A program made the position numbers and the translations under genes. This document shows positions 28,124-36,840 of a DNA stretch of 64,000 bases, one piece after another (positions within the stretch are counted from its first letter, which is position 1; every line of letters starts with the position of its first letter). The DNA lies in contig WHTT01000023.1 in NCBI GenBank assembly GCA_009377605.1, positions 1 to 64,000 of the forward strand, read 5' to 3'. The stretch comes from Luteitalea sp. (GTDB lineage Bacteria; Acidobacteriota; Vicinamibacteria; Vicinamibacterales; Vicinamibacteraceae). Below the pieces are notes generated by a model. The model was not told the DNA's origin and did not search any database. It saw only the letters and a program-made list of their open reading frames with translations.

Positions 28124-31024
28124 ATGTTGGACCGTCTCTCGCACACCTCGGCGACGCTTCGCGGGCGGTTCGGCCCCTGGGTCCATGGCACGTTGGCTGT
28201 CCTCGTGGTGGCCGCCCTGCTGGCGCTGGCCGTGAGCAACTTCTTCGCTCAGGCGACCTTGCGGGCGGTCGAGGATGGTGTGCTCTGGGAGGGGCGTTCC
28301 GACGGTGTCGTGGCGATCGAGGTGGCCGCCGATAGCGCCGGCGCGCGCGCCGGCCTGCGGTCCGGCGACATGTTGCTGGCCATCAATGACCAGCCTGTCG
28401 AGAATGCCGAGCAGGTTTTCAACTGGCAGCACGGAAGCACGCGGGGCACGCGGCTTCGATATCAGATTCGTCGCGCTAGCGGCCCGAGCATTCAGGAGAT
28501 CGAGCTCGCCCCGGCGCCGGCTGGTCACCGGTCGGTGTACTTTCCGTTCGCCGCGGTTGGTATCTTCACGCTGCTCGTCGGCTGTTCCATTCGACTGCAG
28601 CGGCCTCACCATCAGGCCACGCTCCACTTCTTCTGGCTCACCATCGCCTTCTTTGGCATTTGCGCCTTCTCCTATACGGGCCAGCTCGATCGGCTCGACT
28701 GGGTCTACTACTGGGCAGACGTGGTCGCCATGCTGGCGTTGCCGCCGCTCTTCATGCACTTCGCGCTGGTCTTCCCAGAGCGGCCGAGCGCCTGGGTGCG
28801 CACGGCGGCTGGGCGCGCACTCGTTCCGCTTCTCTATGCACCGGCGGTGTTGCTGGGCGGCGCGCGCGCAGCGCTCTTCCTCTCAGAGGTGAACGGCGAG
28901 ACCTTTTCGCGGCTGCTCGAGCAGATCGATCGCTTGGAGATGGTGTACCTGGCTGTGGGACTCATTGCCGGGCTCGCCATCATGGTGCACGCGCTGCGGC
29001 GGATGCGATCCGTGACGGCGCGTCGGCAGCTTCGCTGGATCGTCTGGGGCACGACGCTCGGGGCGCTGCCATTCATCGCCGGCTACGGCCTACCGTGGAT
29101 GTTGGGCTTCGAGCCGTGGGGGCAGCTCGGGCTGCTCGCTATCCCGCTGGCGCTGGTCCCGCTGGCTTTTGCATCGGCGGTGGTGCGCTACCGCCTGATG
29201 GATGTCGAGGTCATCATCAAGCGCACGGTCGTGTACGCCACGGCCATTGCGGCGATTGCGGCAATCTACGCGGTGCTCTTGAAGCTAGCCAGCGAAGTGC
29301 TCCTCGGTGGCTCGCAGCCGACCAACTCGGTCATTGCCATCCTCGCCACGCTGGTGGTCGTCCTGCTTGCGCCCATCGTGAAGAACGCCATTCAAACCGC
29401 GCTCGACAAGGCGCATTACCGCGATCGCTACGACTACCGGCGCGCGCTGATTGGCTTTGCCCGCGACCTCAATCGCGATCTCGACATCCATCGGCTGAGC
29501 GAGCGTCTCGTCCATCGCGTCATGGAGACGCTGGACGTCGATCGAATGGCGCTTCTGTCGACGCCGCTCTCGGAGCAGCCGGGCGCGCTGGCCGCCATTC
29601 ACCAACGCGGGTTTGGCGACGAGCTGGTGCGATTGCCGCGCGAGTCCGGCATTGGCGAGTGGCTCGCCGCCGGACACACCGTCGCCCTCGACGAGCTCTT
29701 GACCGCGCGCCGCTTCAGCGCCGACGAGGTGCGGAGCTGGCGTGAGCAGGGTGTCCACTACTTCGTGCCTTGTCACTCGAAGGAGGGGCTCATCGCGGTC
29801 ATGGCCCTCGGCGCTCGGCCGACCGGTGAGCCCTTGAGCAGCGAGGACATGACCCTGCTCTCGGCCGTGGCGGGCCAAGTGGCGACCGCCATCGAGAACG
29901 GCCGCCTCTATCATCAGTTGCACGAGAAGGCGCGTGAGCTCGACCGCTTGCACGGCTTCAACGAGAACGTGCTGCGGTCCCTGCAGGACGGTCTTCTGGT
30001 GACCGACCTCGACAACCGCGTCGTGCGTTGGAATGTGGCGATGGAGCGGCTCTACGGATCGAGCGCGGAGGCAGCCATCGGCCGGCCGCTGGACGAGCTG
30101 TTCGACTCGGCGTTTCTCGACACGGTCAGCCGCGCGCAGCAGGGGGGAGGACCAGGCGCGATTGCGTATCGTGTGCCGCTGGCGTCGCGTCATCCCGACC
30201 AGCCGCGGACACTGCTCGTCAATGCGGCCATGGCGCCTTTACGCACCCCCGACGGCGAGACCGCTGGCACGATTCTCATCATCGAGGACACGACACAGCG
30301 GGTCCAGCTCGAAGAGCAGCTCCAGATCTCGGAGAAGATGGCGTCGCTGGGTTTGCTCGCCGCCGGCGTCGCCCACGAGGTGAACACGCCGCTCACCGGT
30401 ATCTCGAGCTTCACCCAGATGCTCCTGGAGCAGTCGGCGCCTTCGGATCCCAAGAGACGCCTTCTCGAGAAGATCGAGCGCCAGACGTTCCGCGCAGCCA
30501 AGATCGTGAATGGTCTGCTGAACCTGGCTCGACCGGCGCAAGTCGATGCGGCGCCCATCGACGTGCATCTGGTCATCAATGACGTGCTCTCGCTGGTCGA
30601 GCACCAGTTCCGAACCAGCCGGGTGCAGGTGCGCAAAGCCTTCGACGCCAATCAGCCGGTTATCAGGGCCGTGGAGCACAAGCTGCAACAGGTCTTTCTC
30701 AATCTGTTCCTCAACGCGCGCGACGCCATGCCCAAGGGGGGCTGGCTCTCGGTGGCGACACGCAGCAGCGACGCCGACGTCACCATCGAGATCGCCGACA
30801 CCGGCAGCGGGATCCCGAGCGAGCATCTCTCACGAATCTACGACCCCTTCTTCACGACGAAGCCAATCGGCGAGGGAACCGGTCTCGGCCTCTCCATTAC
30901 GTACGGCATCGTGCATGACCATGACGGTACGATAACGTGTGAGGCGCGGCCCGATCAGGGCACGAGGTTCACGCTGACGTTTCCGAGAGCCTCAGCTTTG
31001 GGAGCGAGGCGGAGCGAAGGGTAA
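28124..31024 (+). CDS. Membrane sensor histidine kinase with PDZ, GAF and PAS domains
   Basis: About 966 residues from the ATG at 28124 (MLDRLSHTSATLRGRFG); an in-frame ATG at 28040 adds 28 residues. A first transmembrane helix leads to a PDZ-like periplasmic domain (VAADSAGARAGLRSGDMLLA) and then about seven more helices. A GAF domain (LVHRVMETLDVDRMALLS to GQVATAIENGRLY), a PAS domain (LQDGLLVTDLDNRVVRWN) and a HisKA dimerisation domain with GVAHEVNTPLTG (His about residue 751) follow. The HATPase_c has FLNLFLNARDAM, IADTGSGIP and GTGLGLSI. The domain order resembles PrsK-type kinases. Its regulator follows at 31161, separated by an inverted repeat. Confidence 0.93.
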   Translation: MLDRLSHTSATLRGRFGPWVHGTLAVLVVAALLALAVSNFFAQATLRAVEDGVLWEGRSDGVVAIEVAADSAGARAGLRSGDMLLAINDQPVENAEQVFNWQHGSTRGTRLRYQIRRASGPSIQEIELAPAPAGHRSVYFPFAAVGIFTLLVGCSIRLQRPHHQATLHFFWLTIAFFGICAFSYTGQLDRLDWVYYWADVVAMLALPPLFMHFALVFPERPSAWVRTAAGRALVPLLYAPAVLLGGARAALFLSEVNGETFSRLLEQIDRLEMVYLAVGLIAGLAIMVHALRRMRSVTARRQLRWIVWGTTLGALPFIAGYGLPWMLGFEPWGQLGLLAIPLALVPLAFASAVVRYRLMDVEVIIKRTVVYATAIAAIAAIYAVLLKLASEVLLGGSQPTNSVIAILATLVVVLLAPIVKNAIQTALDKAHYRDRYDYRRALIGFARDLNRDLDIHRLSERLVHRVMETLDVDRMALLSTPLSEQPGALAAIHQRGFGDELVRLPRESGIGEWLAAGHTVALDELLTARRFSADEVRSWREQGVHYFVPCHSKEGLIAVMALGARPTGEPLSSEDMTLLSAVAGQVATAIENGRLYHQLHEKARELDRLHGFNENVLRSLQDGLLVTDLDNRVVRWNVAMERLYGSSAEAAIGRPLDELFDSAFLDTVSRAQQGGGPGAIAYRVPLASRHPDQPRTLLVNAAMAPLRTPDGETAGTILIIEDTTQRVQLEEQLQISEKMASLGLLAAGVAHEVNTPLTGISSFTQMLLEQSAPSDPKRRLLEKIERQTFRAAKIVNGLLNLARPAQVDAAPIDVHLVINDVLSLVEHQFRTSRVQVRKAFDANQPVIRAVEHKLQQVFLNLFLNARDAMPKGGWLSVATRSSDADVTIEIADTGSGIPSEHLSRIYDPFFTTKPIGEGTGLGLSITYGIVHDHDGTITCEARPDQGTRFTLTFPRASALGARRSEG

Positions 31025-31150
31025 AGGGATCAAGGGGTAAAGGGATAGGATAAAGGGATTGAGGGATCAAGGGAGACTGCGGATGTTGGGCGCCGCCGTC
31101 GCTTGAACCCCTGAATCCCTTCAGCCCTTGGTCCCTTCGGCCTTTACCCT
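31018..31150. repeat. Inverted low-complexity spacer, AAGGGATC / GATCCCTT type
   Basis: The left half repeats AAAGGGATCAAGGGG and AAAGGGATTGAGGG; the right half repeats CCCCTGAATCCCTT, CCCTTGGTCCCTT and CCTTTACCCTTGA. The halves are complementary enough to fold into a long imperfect hairpin between kinase and regulator. The first bases also encode the last residues of the kinase. Confidence 0.8.
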
Positions 31151-31160
31151 TGAAAAGAAC

Positions 31161-32657
31161 ATGAAGCAGCACGGAACTGTCCTGGTTGTTGACGATGAAG
31201 AGGTGATGCGTGAGGTGCTCGAAACGCTTCTAACGCGTGAGGGGTACCAGGTACGTCTTGCCGCGAGCGGATCGGAGGGCCTCGAGATTGCCCGCTCGAT
31301 GCCGTTCGATGCGGCCATCGTCGACATCATGATGCCTGGCCTCGATGGCATCAGCACCCTGGAAGAGCTCAAGAGGATCGATGAGGAGCTCCCAGTGCTG
31401 ATGCTGACGGCTTTTGCCTCGGTCGAGACCGCCATCGCGGCAATGAAGCGGGGCGCGTTCGACTACATCTCCAAGCCGTTCAAGAACGACGAAGTGCTCG
31501 TGGTCCTCCGTAACGCGGTCGAGCGCCGGCGCCTCGTCAACGAGAACCGCGCGCTCAAACAGAGCCTCCAGCACGGCGCGATCAAATTCGACAGCATCAT
31601 CGGCCGGAGCGGGAAGATGCGAGAGGTGTTCAACCTCGTCATCCAGGTCGCACCGAGCCGTTCGACGGTCCTCGTGTGCGGAGAGAGTGGCACAGGCAAG
31701 GAGCTGATCGCACGAGCCCTGCATACGCACTCCACGCGCGCCGAGAGGTCGTTTGTCACCGTGAACTCCGGTAACCTGCCGCCCGACCTGCTGGAGTCGA
31801 ACCTCTTCGGTCACGTCAAGGGGGCGTTCACGGGGGCGATCGCGCCCAAGAAGGGGCTGTTCGAGATTGCCGACAAGGGGAGCATCTTCTTCGATGAGAT
31901 CGGCACCGTGCCCGTCGACACGCAGGCCAAGCTGCTGCGTGTGATGCAAGAGCGCGAGTTCATGCGCCTCGGCGGCGTGGAAACGATCAAGGTCGATGTG
32001 CGCATCATCGCGGCGACCAACGTCGACCTGCAGCAGTTGACAGAGGAGGGGAAGTTTCGAGAAGATCTCTACTACCGACTGCACGTCATCGCCGTGGCGC
32101 TTCCTCCTCTCCGCGAGCGCAAGGAGGACATCCCGCTGCTGGTGCAGCACTTTCTGGAGAAGTACGGCGAGGAGAACAACCGCAAGGATATCGAGCTCGC
32201 ACCGGACGCACTGGACCTGCTGATGGAGTACGGCTGGCCCGGCAACGTGCGGGAGTTGGAGAACGTCGTCGAGCGGGCGGTCGTCCTGGGCTCAGGTGAC
32301 CGGATTGGACCCGAGCTCATTCCGGATCAGGTCAAGGGCCAGCGCCGCTTCCAGCTTCCTTCCATCGTCGTGCCGCCCGACGGCATCTCGTTCAAAGAGG
32401 TGACCGGCAACTTCGAGCGGCAGCTCATCGAGGCGACGCTCGAGGCCGCCGGTGGCGTCCAGAAGAAGGCGGCGGAGCTCCTGCACATCAAGCCGACGAC
32501 GCTCAACGAGATGATCAAGCGATACGACATCCGGCCACGCCGCAAGAGAGCTGGCGCAGACGATGGTGGCCGCGTCTCGGTGGCTGAGGAAGAGGCGGGC
32601 GTGGAAGAGTCCGCAGGACAGGTGCCCGCCGCGGTCGGCGAGTCACGTGAGGACTAA
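31161..32657 (+). CDS. Sigma-54-dependent response regulator (NtrC family)
   Basis: 498 residues from ATG 31161. The receiver domain occupies residues 1-120 (VLVVDDEEVM; phospho-accepting Asp at about 55 in IVDIMMPG; Lys in FDYISKPF). The AAA+ central domain has Walker A GESGTGKE (174-181), the sigma-54-contacting GAFTGA (221-226), Walker B FFDEIGTV and the R-finger region REDLYYRLHVIAVALPPLRER. The C-terminal Fis-type helix-turn-helix (TLEAAGGVQKKAAELLHIKP) is followed by a 40-residue acidic tail. It is the obvious partner of the upstream PDZ kinase and would activate sigma-54 promoters. The stop is followed by the left palindromic element. Confidence 0.96.
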   Translation: MKQHGTVLVVDDEEVMREVLETLLTREGYQVRLAASGSEGLEIARSMPFDAAIVDIMMPGLDGISTLEELKRIDEELPVLMLTAFASVETAIAAMKRGAFDYISKPFKNDEVLVVLRNAVERRRLVNENRALKQSLQHGAIKFDSIIGRSGKMREVFNLVIQVAPSRSTVLVCGESGTGKELIARALHTHSTRAERSFVTVNSGNLPPDLLESNLFGHVKGAFTGAIAPKKGLFEIADKGSIFFDEIGTVPVDTQAKLLRVMQEREFMRLGGVETIKVDVRIIAATNVDLQQLTEEGKFREDLYYRLHVIAVALPPLRERKEDIPLLVQHFLEKYGEENNRKDIELAPDALDLLMEYGWPGNVRELENVVERAVVLGSGDRIGPELIPDQVKGQRRFQLPSIVVPPDGISFKEVTGNFERQLIEATLEAAGGVQKKAAELLHIKPTTLNEMIKRYDIRPRRKRAGADDGGRVSVAEEEAGVEESAGQVPAAVGESRED

Positions 32658-33347
32658 CAAGTTCCGCCCTGTACTTTGCGCTCGCTGCTCACTGGGTTCA
32701 GCGCTTTCCGGGGCCGTGGGACGCGGCCCGCGTCGCTCGAACACCCGGTTCCGCCGGCCGGAAAAACACCTCTCCGGCGGCTTGTCACAGCAGGCGTGGG
32801 GCCCCCGAGTACCCCACGCCGGACTCGGCGCCTCCGAGGTGTTTTTCAGACTATCGCGTGACGGCCGGCTCCACAGGGTGTTCTCCGCGACGCGTGCCGC
32901 GTCCCCGGCGCCCACCTCACGACAGCTCCCACGCTGATTGGGACCGTGCTGATTGCACGGCCACAAGGCTGCCGGCCGTCCTTCATGGTGCCTGGGCAGT
33001 GCCCGAGCTGGAGGCGATGGCGGTGCCGGCACCGCTGCCGCCGTGCACAACGTCGCCCGTGTGAACGTACGCTTCGGGTTGACTGCGCGACACCCACAGT
33101 GGTGCAGTGTGCGGCGAGGGGAGAAACTTCGGCAACTTGGTACGAGAGATCGACCACATGATGGAGGAGCCCTCGTGGGCGGCAGCGTGAAATCTGCCTA
33201 CGCGGATGACGAGTGGACGCCCGTCTCACACAGAATCACAACGCGCGGACGTGACATAATTGCTCCGCTTTGTAACGTCCGCGCTCCGTCCGCATCCGGG
33301 CCCTCGTCGAGCGTGACGCGTAGATTGTTAGTCGCGAGAGTGCGCAG
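32658..33347. other. Gene-free stretch with palindromic element and non-coding spacer
   Basis: The left 186-bp element (32719-32904) is described separately. The rest, 32905-33347, shows no recognisable gene in any frame. It is GC-rich up to about 33060, then becomes less so toward the start of the ATPase gene. Promoter signals for that gene would lie in 33200-33347, but none are convincing. Confidence 0.5.
32719..32904 (+). mobile_element. Palindromic MITE-like element, copy 1
   Basis: A 186-bp near-palindrome. The outer arms GGACGCGG...CGTCGC and GCGACGCG...CCGCGTCC pair, as do AAAAACACCTC at 32762-32772 and GAGGTGTTTTT at 32836-32846, and the apical GGCGTGGGG/CCCCACGCC around a ten-base loop. 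Copy 2 at 35831-36016 is its inverted equivalent with 8 mismatches. No transposase or coding sequence inside. It starts 61 bases after the NtrC gene stop. Confidence 0.8.
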
Positions 33348-35677
33348 ATGGGCAATGGTGAAACCTTTGTTGCGCATGCTTCGATGCCGCGAGCCATTGG
33401 CGACACGATCGAAGCAGCAGTTCGACAGATCCAGGACCGCTCAGGCCTGTCCACGATCAAGACTTGGATAGAGACTGACATAGCCGGTCGCTTCGTTGGA
33501 ACGGAGGTCCTCGGCGCGATAGCAAGTTCAACACACTTCCTTGCAGATGTGACGGTTCTCAACTTCAACGTGACCTACGAGATTGGGTACGCGATCGGCC
33601 TTGAGAAACCCCTGGTCCTCGTACGAAATGCAGCAATTCAGGACGCTGGGCCCACTATTGGCGAGGTCGGTGTCTTCGATACCCTCGGTTACCGGACTTA
33701 CGAGAACTCGTCAGACCTCTCCGCGATCTTCCGGGCCATACCTGAAGCCAAGCCTATCAGATTGCCTCCAGCTGAGCTGAATCGCAAGGCGCCAGTGTAC
33801 GTCACCGACGCGAAGTTCAAGACCGATCCGGCGACACGTATTATCGCCAGAGTAAAGAAGGCCCGTTTGGGCTTCCGGAGCTTCGACCCGAATGAACAGC
33901 CGCGCTTGTCTGGTCCCGATGCGATTCGTCAGGTCGCACAGTCGTTTGGCATCTTGGTTCACTTTGTTCCCAACACGGTTGCCGACGCCCGCGTTCACAA
34001 CCTTCGAAGCGCTTTCCTCGCTGGCTTGTCCCATGGGATGGGGAGAGTCACTCTGCTATTGCAGAACGGGGATGAGCCAGTGCCTATCGACTACAGAGAC
34101 CTCGTTGTTGCGTTCTACCATCCCGACCAGATTGACGAATCAGTAGCAGAGTTTGCGACGAGGGTAACCGAAGCCTTTCAGGTTTCCGTTGAATCGCCGG
34201 TCCGAGTGCCCAGGAACCTTCTGGAGAAGGTGAACCTTGGAGCGTCGTCAGCTGAGAATGAACTACGCGACCTCGCGGAGTACTACCTTGAGATCAACGC
34301 ATACCAGCGCGCCCTGCGCGGAGACGTGCGAGTTGTCGTTGGGCGTAAGGGGTCAGGTAAATCGGCTATTTTCCATCGCGTGAGGGATCGCATTCGGTCT
34401 GCCAAGGGCAACATCGTTCTGGATCTCAAGCCAGAGGGCTACAAGCTCTTGAAGTTCAAGGAGGACGTACTCAGGCTCATGACGTCTGGCACCCTGGAGC
34501 ATACGGTCACGGCGTTCTGGGAGTACCTGCTGCTGCTTGAGATTTGCTACAAGATCCTTGAAAAGGACCGAGTCCCTCACACTCGTGATCCGCGACTGTT
34601 TGAGCCGTATCGCTCTCTCGCGGGTGCCTATGATTCCGATCTCTACGTAGGCGAAGGAGATTTCTCTGAACGTCTATCGGTATTGCTGGAGCGCATTGGG
34701 TCGGAATTCAAAGCCAAATACGGAAGCGATGCTCATGTACGGCTGTCTGAGGGTCAGCTTACTGAATTGCTCTATGTCCATGACGTGAGGGCGCTCAGGG
34801 AGCAGGTCGAGCGCTATTTGCAACTGAAGGATTCGCTATGGTTGCTATTTGACAACATAGACAAGGGCTGGCCGGCTCATGGTATCCAAGGCGAGGACCT
34901 CGTTATCATTCGGGCTCTCTTGGAAGCGACACGAAAGATTGAAAGGCAGCTTGAGCGCCACGAGGTCGCGTGTAGGACGCTCGTGTTCCTGCGAAACGAC
35001 GTATACGAGCTTCTCGTTCAGCAGACGCCAGACAGGGCAAGGACACGAAGGTCGCCTTGGACTGGACGGATGCGGATCTTCTGCGTGAGTTGCTCAGGCG
35101 CCGTTTCGTCTTTAATGGGTTCGACGAGAATCAAGCGTTCGAGGACATCTGGCGCTCGCTGGCGGTGAGCCATGTCGCCGGAGAGGAGAGTTCTCAATAC
35201 GTGATCGAGCGATGCCTGATGAGGCCTCGGGCTCTACTGGACTTGCTCAATCATTGCCGAAGCGTAGCAATCAATCTTCGGCACGAGCGCATTGAAGAGT
35301 CGGACTTCAGGAAAGGCGTAGCGGCATTCTCTGCGGATCTTTTGGCTGAGATCGGGCTGGAGATCAGAGACGTGCTGGTTGAGGCCGAGAATGTTCTCTA
35401 CGAATTCATCGGCAGCAAGGAGCGCATGCCGTCTTCGGACGTGGAGGCCATTCTGTCGAAGGTTAGCGGGTCAGAGCAAGAGAGAGACGCGTTTCTTGAG
35501 ATCCTCTTGTGGTACGGAGTGCTGGGCTTGGTCAGATTGGACGGAGAGGTGACCTACATCTATTCGGTCAGCTACGACTTGCACCGCCTGCTCGCTGTTC
35601 GGCAGAGGTTGAAGGAGTCAGGCCTAGTCTACGCCATCAATCCGGCCTTCGTGGCCGGCCTAGATGTCGAGGTGTAG
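33348..35677 (+). CDS. Candidate defence protein: tandem TIR/NDT-like modules fused to P-loop ATPase, frameshifted
   Basis: Encoded in two frames (33348-35168 and about 35038-35677) that join into one protein of about 776 residues if one G is restored in the GGG run at 35035-35037. Residues 1-130 resemble TIR/nucleoside-deoxyribosyltransferase folds, with NFNVTYEIGYAIGLEKP at about 72-88, close to the family motif NVxYExGxAxGxxKP. Residues about 148-280 look like a second Rossmann-like module (NLRSAFLAGLSHGMGRVTLL). The ATPase has Walker A GRKGSGKS (332-339), Walker B LWLLFDNID (497-505) and RTLVFLRNDVY, reminiscent of the Sll1717-type P-loop group; this call is by eye. Two sampled 60-base lines are 52% GC versus 68% in a sampled neighbour line, which suggests transfer. 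It is the only gene between two inverted 186-bp palindromes. An NAD- or nucleotide-cleaving abortive-infection role is inferred from domain type only. Confidence 0.75.
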
Positions 35678-36120
35678 CCCGCAGGTCCCCAAAGGCGACT
35701 GGGCGCACTTTCAGAGTACCGTAATCTGCTTACAGTCGACCAGGGGTGTAAGCAGAGACCGCGACCACGCAATGAGCTTAACAAGACTACGCCTCATGAG
35801 AGGGGTGAAGTGCCGAGAGGTGGGCGGCCCGGACGCGGAGCGCGTCGCGGAGAACACCCTGTGGAGCCGGCCGGCACGCGATAGTTTGAAAAACGCCTCG
35901 GAGGCGCCGAGTCCGGCGTGGGGTACTCGGGGGCCCCACGCCTGCTGTGACAAGCCGCCGGAGAGGCGTTTTTCCGGCCGGCGGAACCGGGTGTTCGAGC
36001 GACGCGCTCCGCGTCCGTGGCCCCCGAGCGTCCGAAGGCCGTCATAGCTCGATTGGGTCTGTCGGTATATCGCAGCTCTATGTTCTCGTAGATAGTCCGG
36101 ACCCTTAACTCCTCGCAGCG
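35678..36120. other. Gene-free stretch with palindromic element, copy 2 side
   Basis: Contains a short hairpin GCTTACA...TGTAAGC near 35728-35754 just after the ATPase gene (possible terminator), then the right-hand palindromic element (35831-36016), then about 100 unremarkable bases to the GntR gene stop. Confidence 0.5.
35831..36016 (-). mobile_element. Palindromic MITE-like element, copy 2 (inverted)
   Basis: Reverse-complement copy of the element at 32719-32904. I count 178 identities over 186 positions. Two arm positions differ as pairs: the AC-GT pair region of copy 1 (AAAAACACCTC/GAGGTGTTTTT) reads AAAAACGCCTC/GAGGCGTTTTT here, and an outer C-G pair is A-T here, so pairing is preserved. 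It lies 104 bases from the GntR gene stop. Confidence 0.8.
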
Positions 36121-36804
36121 CTACTGAGCCTGCCGCAGATCTTCCACGAGCGCTTGTCCCGCACGCCGAATGTGACGATCCAGCAGTGACACGAGACGAG
36201 CCGTGTCCCGGGCTTCGATCGCCTCCAGGATGGCGCGGTGCTCGCGCCGCTCTTCGACGAGCCGGGGCTCGTCCGGCCGCCGGCGCAAGTGAATGCGCGC
36301 AATGGTCAGGTGCGCATTCTGATTGCGATAGAGCTCGGCGAGTCGCCGATTGCCCGAGGCTTCCACGAGCAGCGTGTGTAGCTCGACGTTGTGCCGTTCG
36401 TGTTGCAGGCGATCGCGATCGGTCGCCACGGGCCGATCGAGCGCCTCGACGATCGCGGTGAAGCGGGCGAGCAGGCCAGGCGTGAGGCGGGCGCCGATCG
36501 TCTCAGCCGCCAGGCACTCCAGGGCCCGGCGGATTTGGAAGATCTCGGCGACCGCCTCCGGCGTGAGGCCCGCGACAAATGTGCCGCTGCGCGGACGGAT
36601 CTCGATGAGACCCTCGGCGGCCAGGCGGTTCACGGCGTCTTTGACTGGTGTGGCACTCACGCCGAGCTGGTGCGCCAAGGCCCGGACGTCGAGACGCTGG
36701 CCCGGGCGAAAGACGCGGGTGAGGATCCTCTCGCGGATCACCTCGAACACCGAATCCGACGCGCGGGCACGATCGAGCTTGGGAAGTGTGGGCACGGCCG
36801 CCAT
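36121..36804 (-). CDS. GntR family transcriptional regulator, FCD subgroup
   Basis: 227 residues. N-terminal winged helix (VIRERILTRVFRPGQRLDVR, LAHQLGVSATPVKDAVNRLA) and an all-helical FCD effector-binding domain. That domain has metal-ligand type residues in the usual places (EIFQIRRALECLAAE, ERHNVELHTLLVEASGNRR, EERREHRAILEAIEARD). FCD regulators usually sense sugar acids or other carboxylates. It is the last gene of the aldolase / secreted protein / GH88 unit, 30 bases after the GH88 stop, and is the natural candidate to control the divergent locus. A possible operator word ATTGTAATATCAGA sits just upstream at 36826 and a similar one at 41655. Confidence 0.93.
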   Translation of the reverse strand: MAAVPTLPKLDRARASDSVFEVIRERILTRVFRPGQRLDVRALAHQLGVSATPVKDAVNRLAAEGLIEIRPRSGTFVAGLTPEAVAEIFQIRRALECLAAETIGARLTPGLLARFTAIVEALDRPVATDRDRLQHERHNVELHTLLVEASGNRRLAELYRNQNAHLTIARIHLRRRPDEPRLVEERREHRAILEAIEARDTARLVSLLDRHIRRAGQALVEDLRQAQ

Positions 36805-36819
36805 GTGTAATGCCGCAGA

Positions 36820-36840
36820 TCCTGAATTGTAATATCAGAG
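36820..36840. promoter_or_regulatory. Possible GntR operator, site 1
   Basis: CTGAATTGTAATATCAG, an AT-rich imperfect palindrome, lies directly upstream of the GntR start and overlaps the GH88 stop. It shares ATTGTAA with a site in the divergent promoter region at 41655. Suggestive only. Confidence 0.3.

Noticed and set aside
32905-33347. Small gene upstream of the ATPase gene (32953-33471 frame)
   Set aside because: The sequence has no ribosome site, no recognised motif and overlaps the ATPase start in another frame.
35025-35045. Programmed frameshift in the ATPase gene
   Set aside because: The site GGGC lacks a slippery heptamer and downstream pseudoknot pattern; mutation or sequencing error is simpler.
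32719-36016. Composite transposon with its own transposase
   Set aside because: No transposase-like gene or motif lies between or inside the elements; only the ATPase gene is present.
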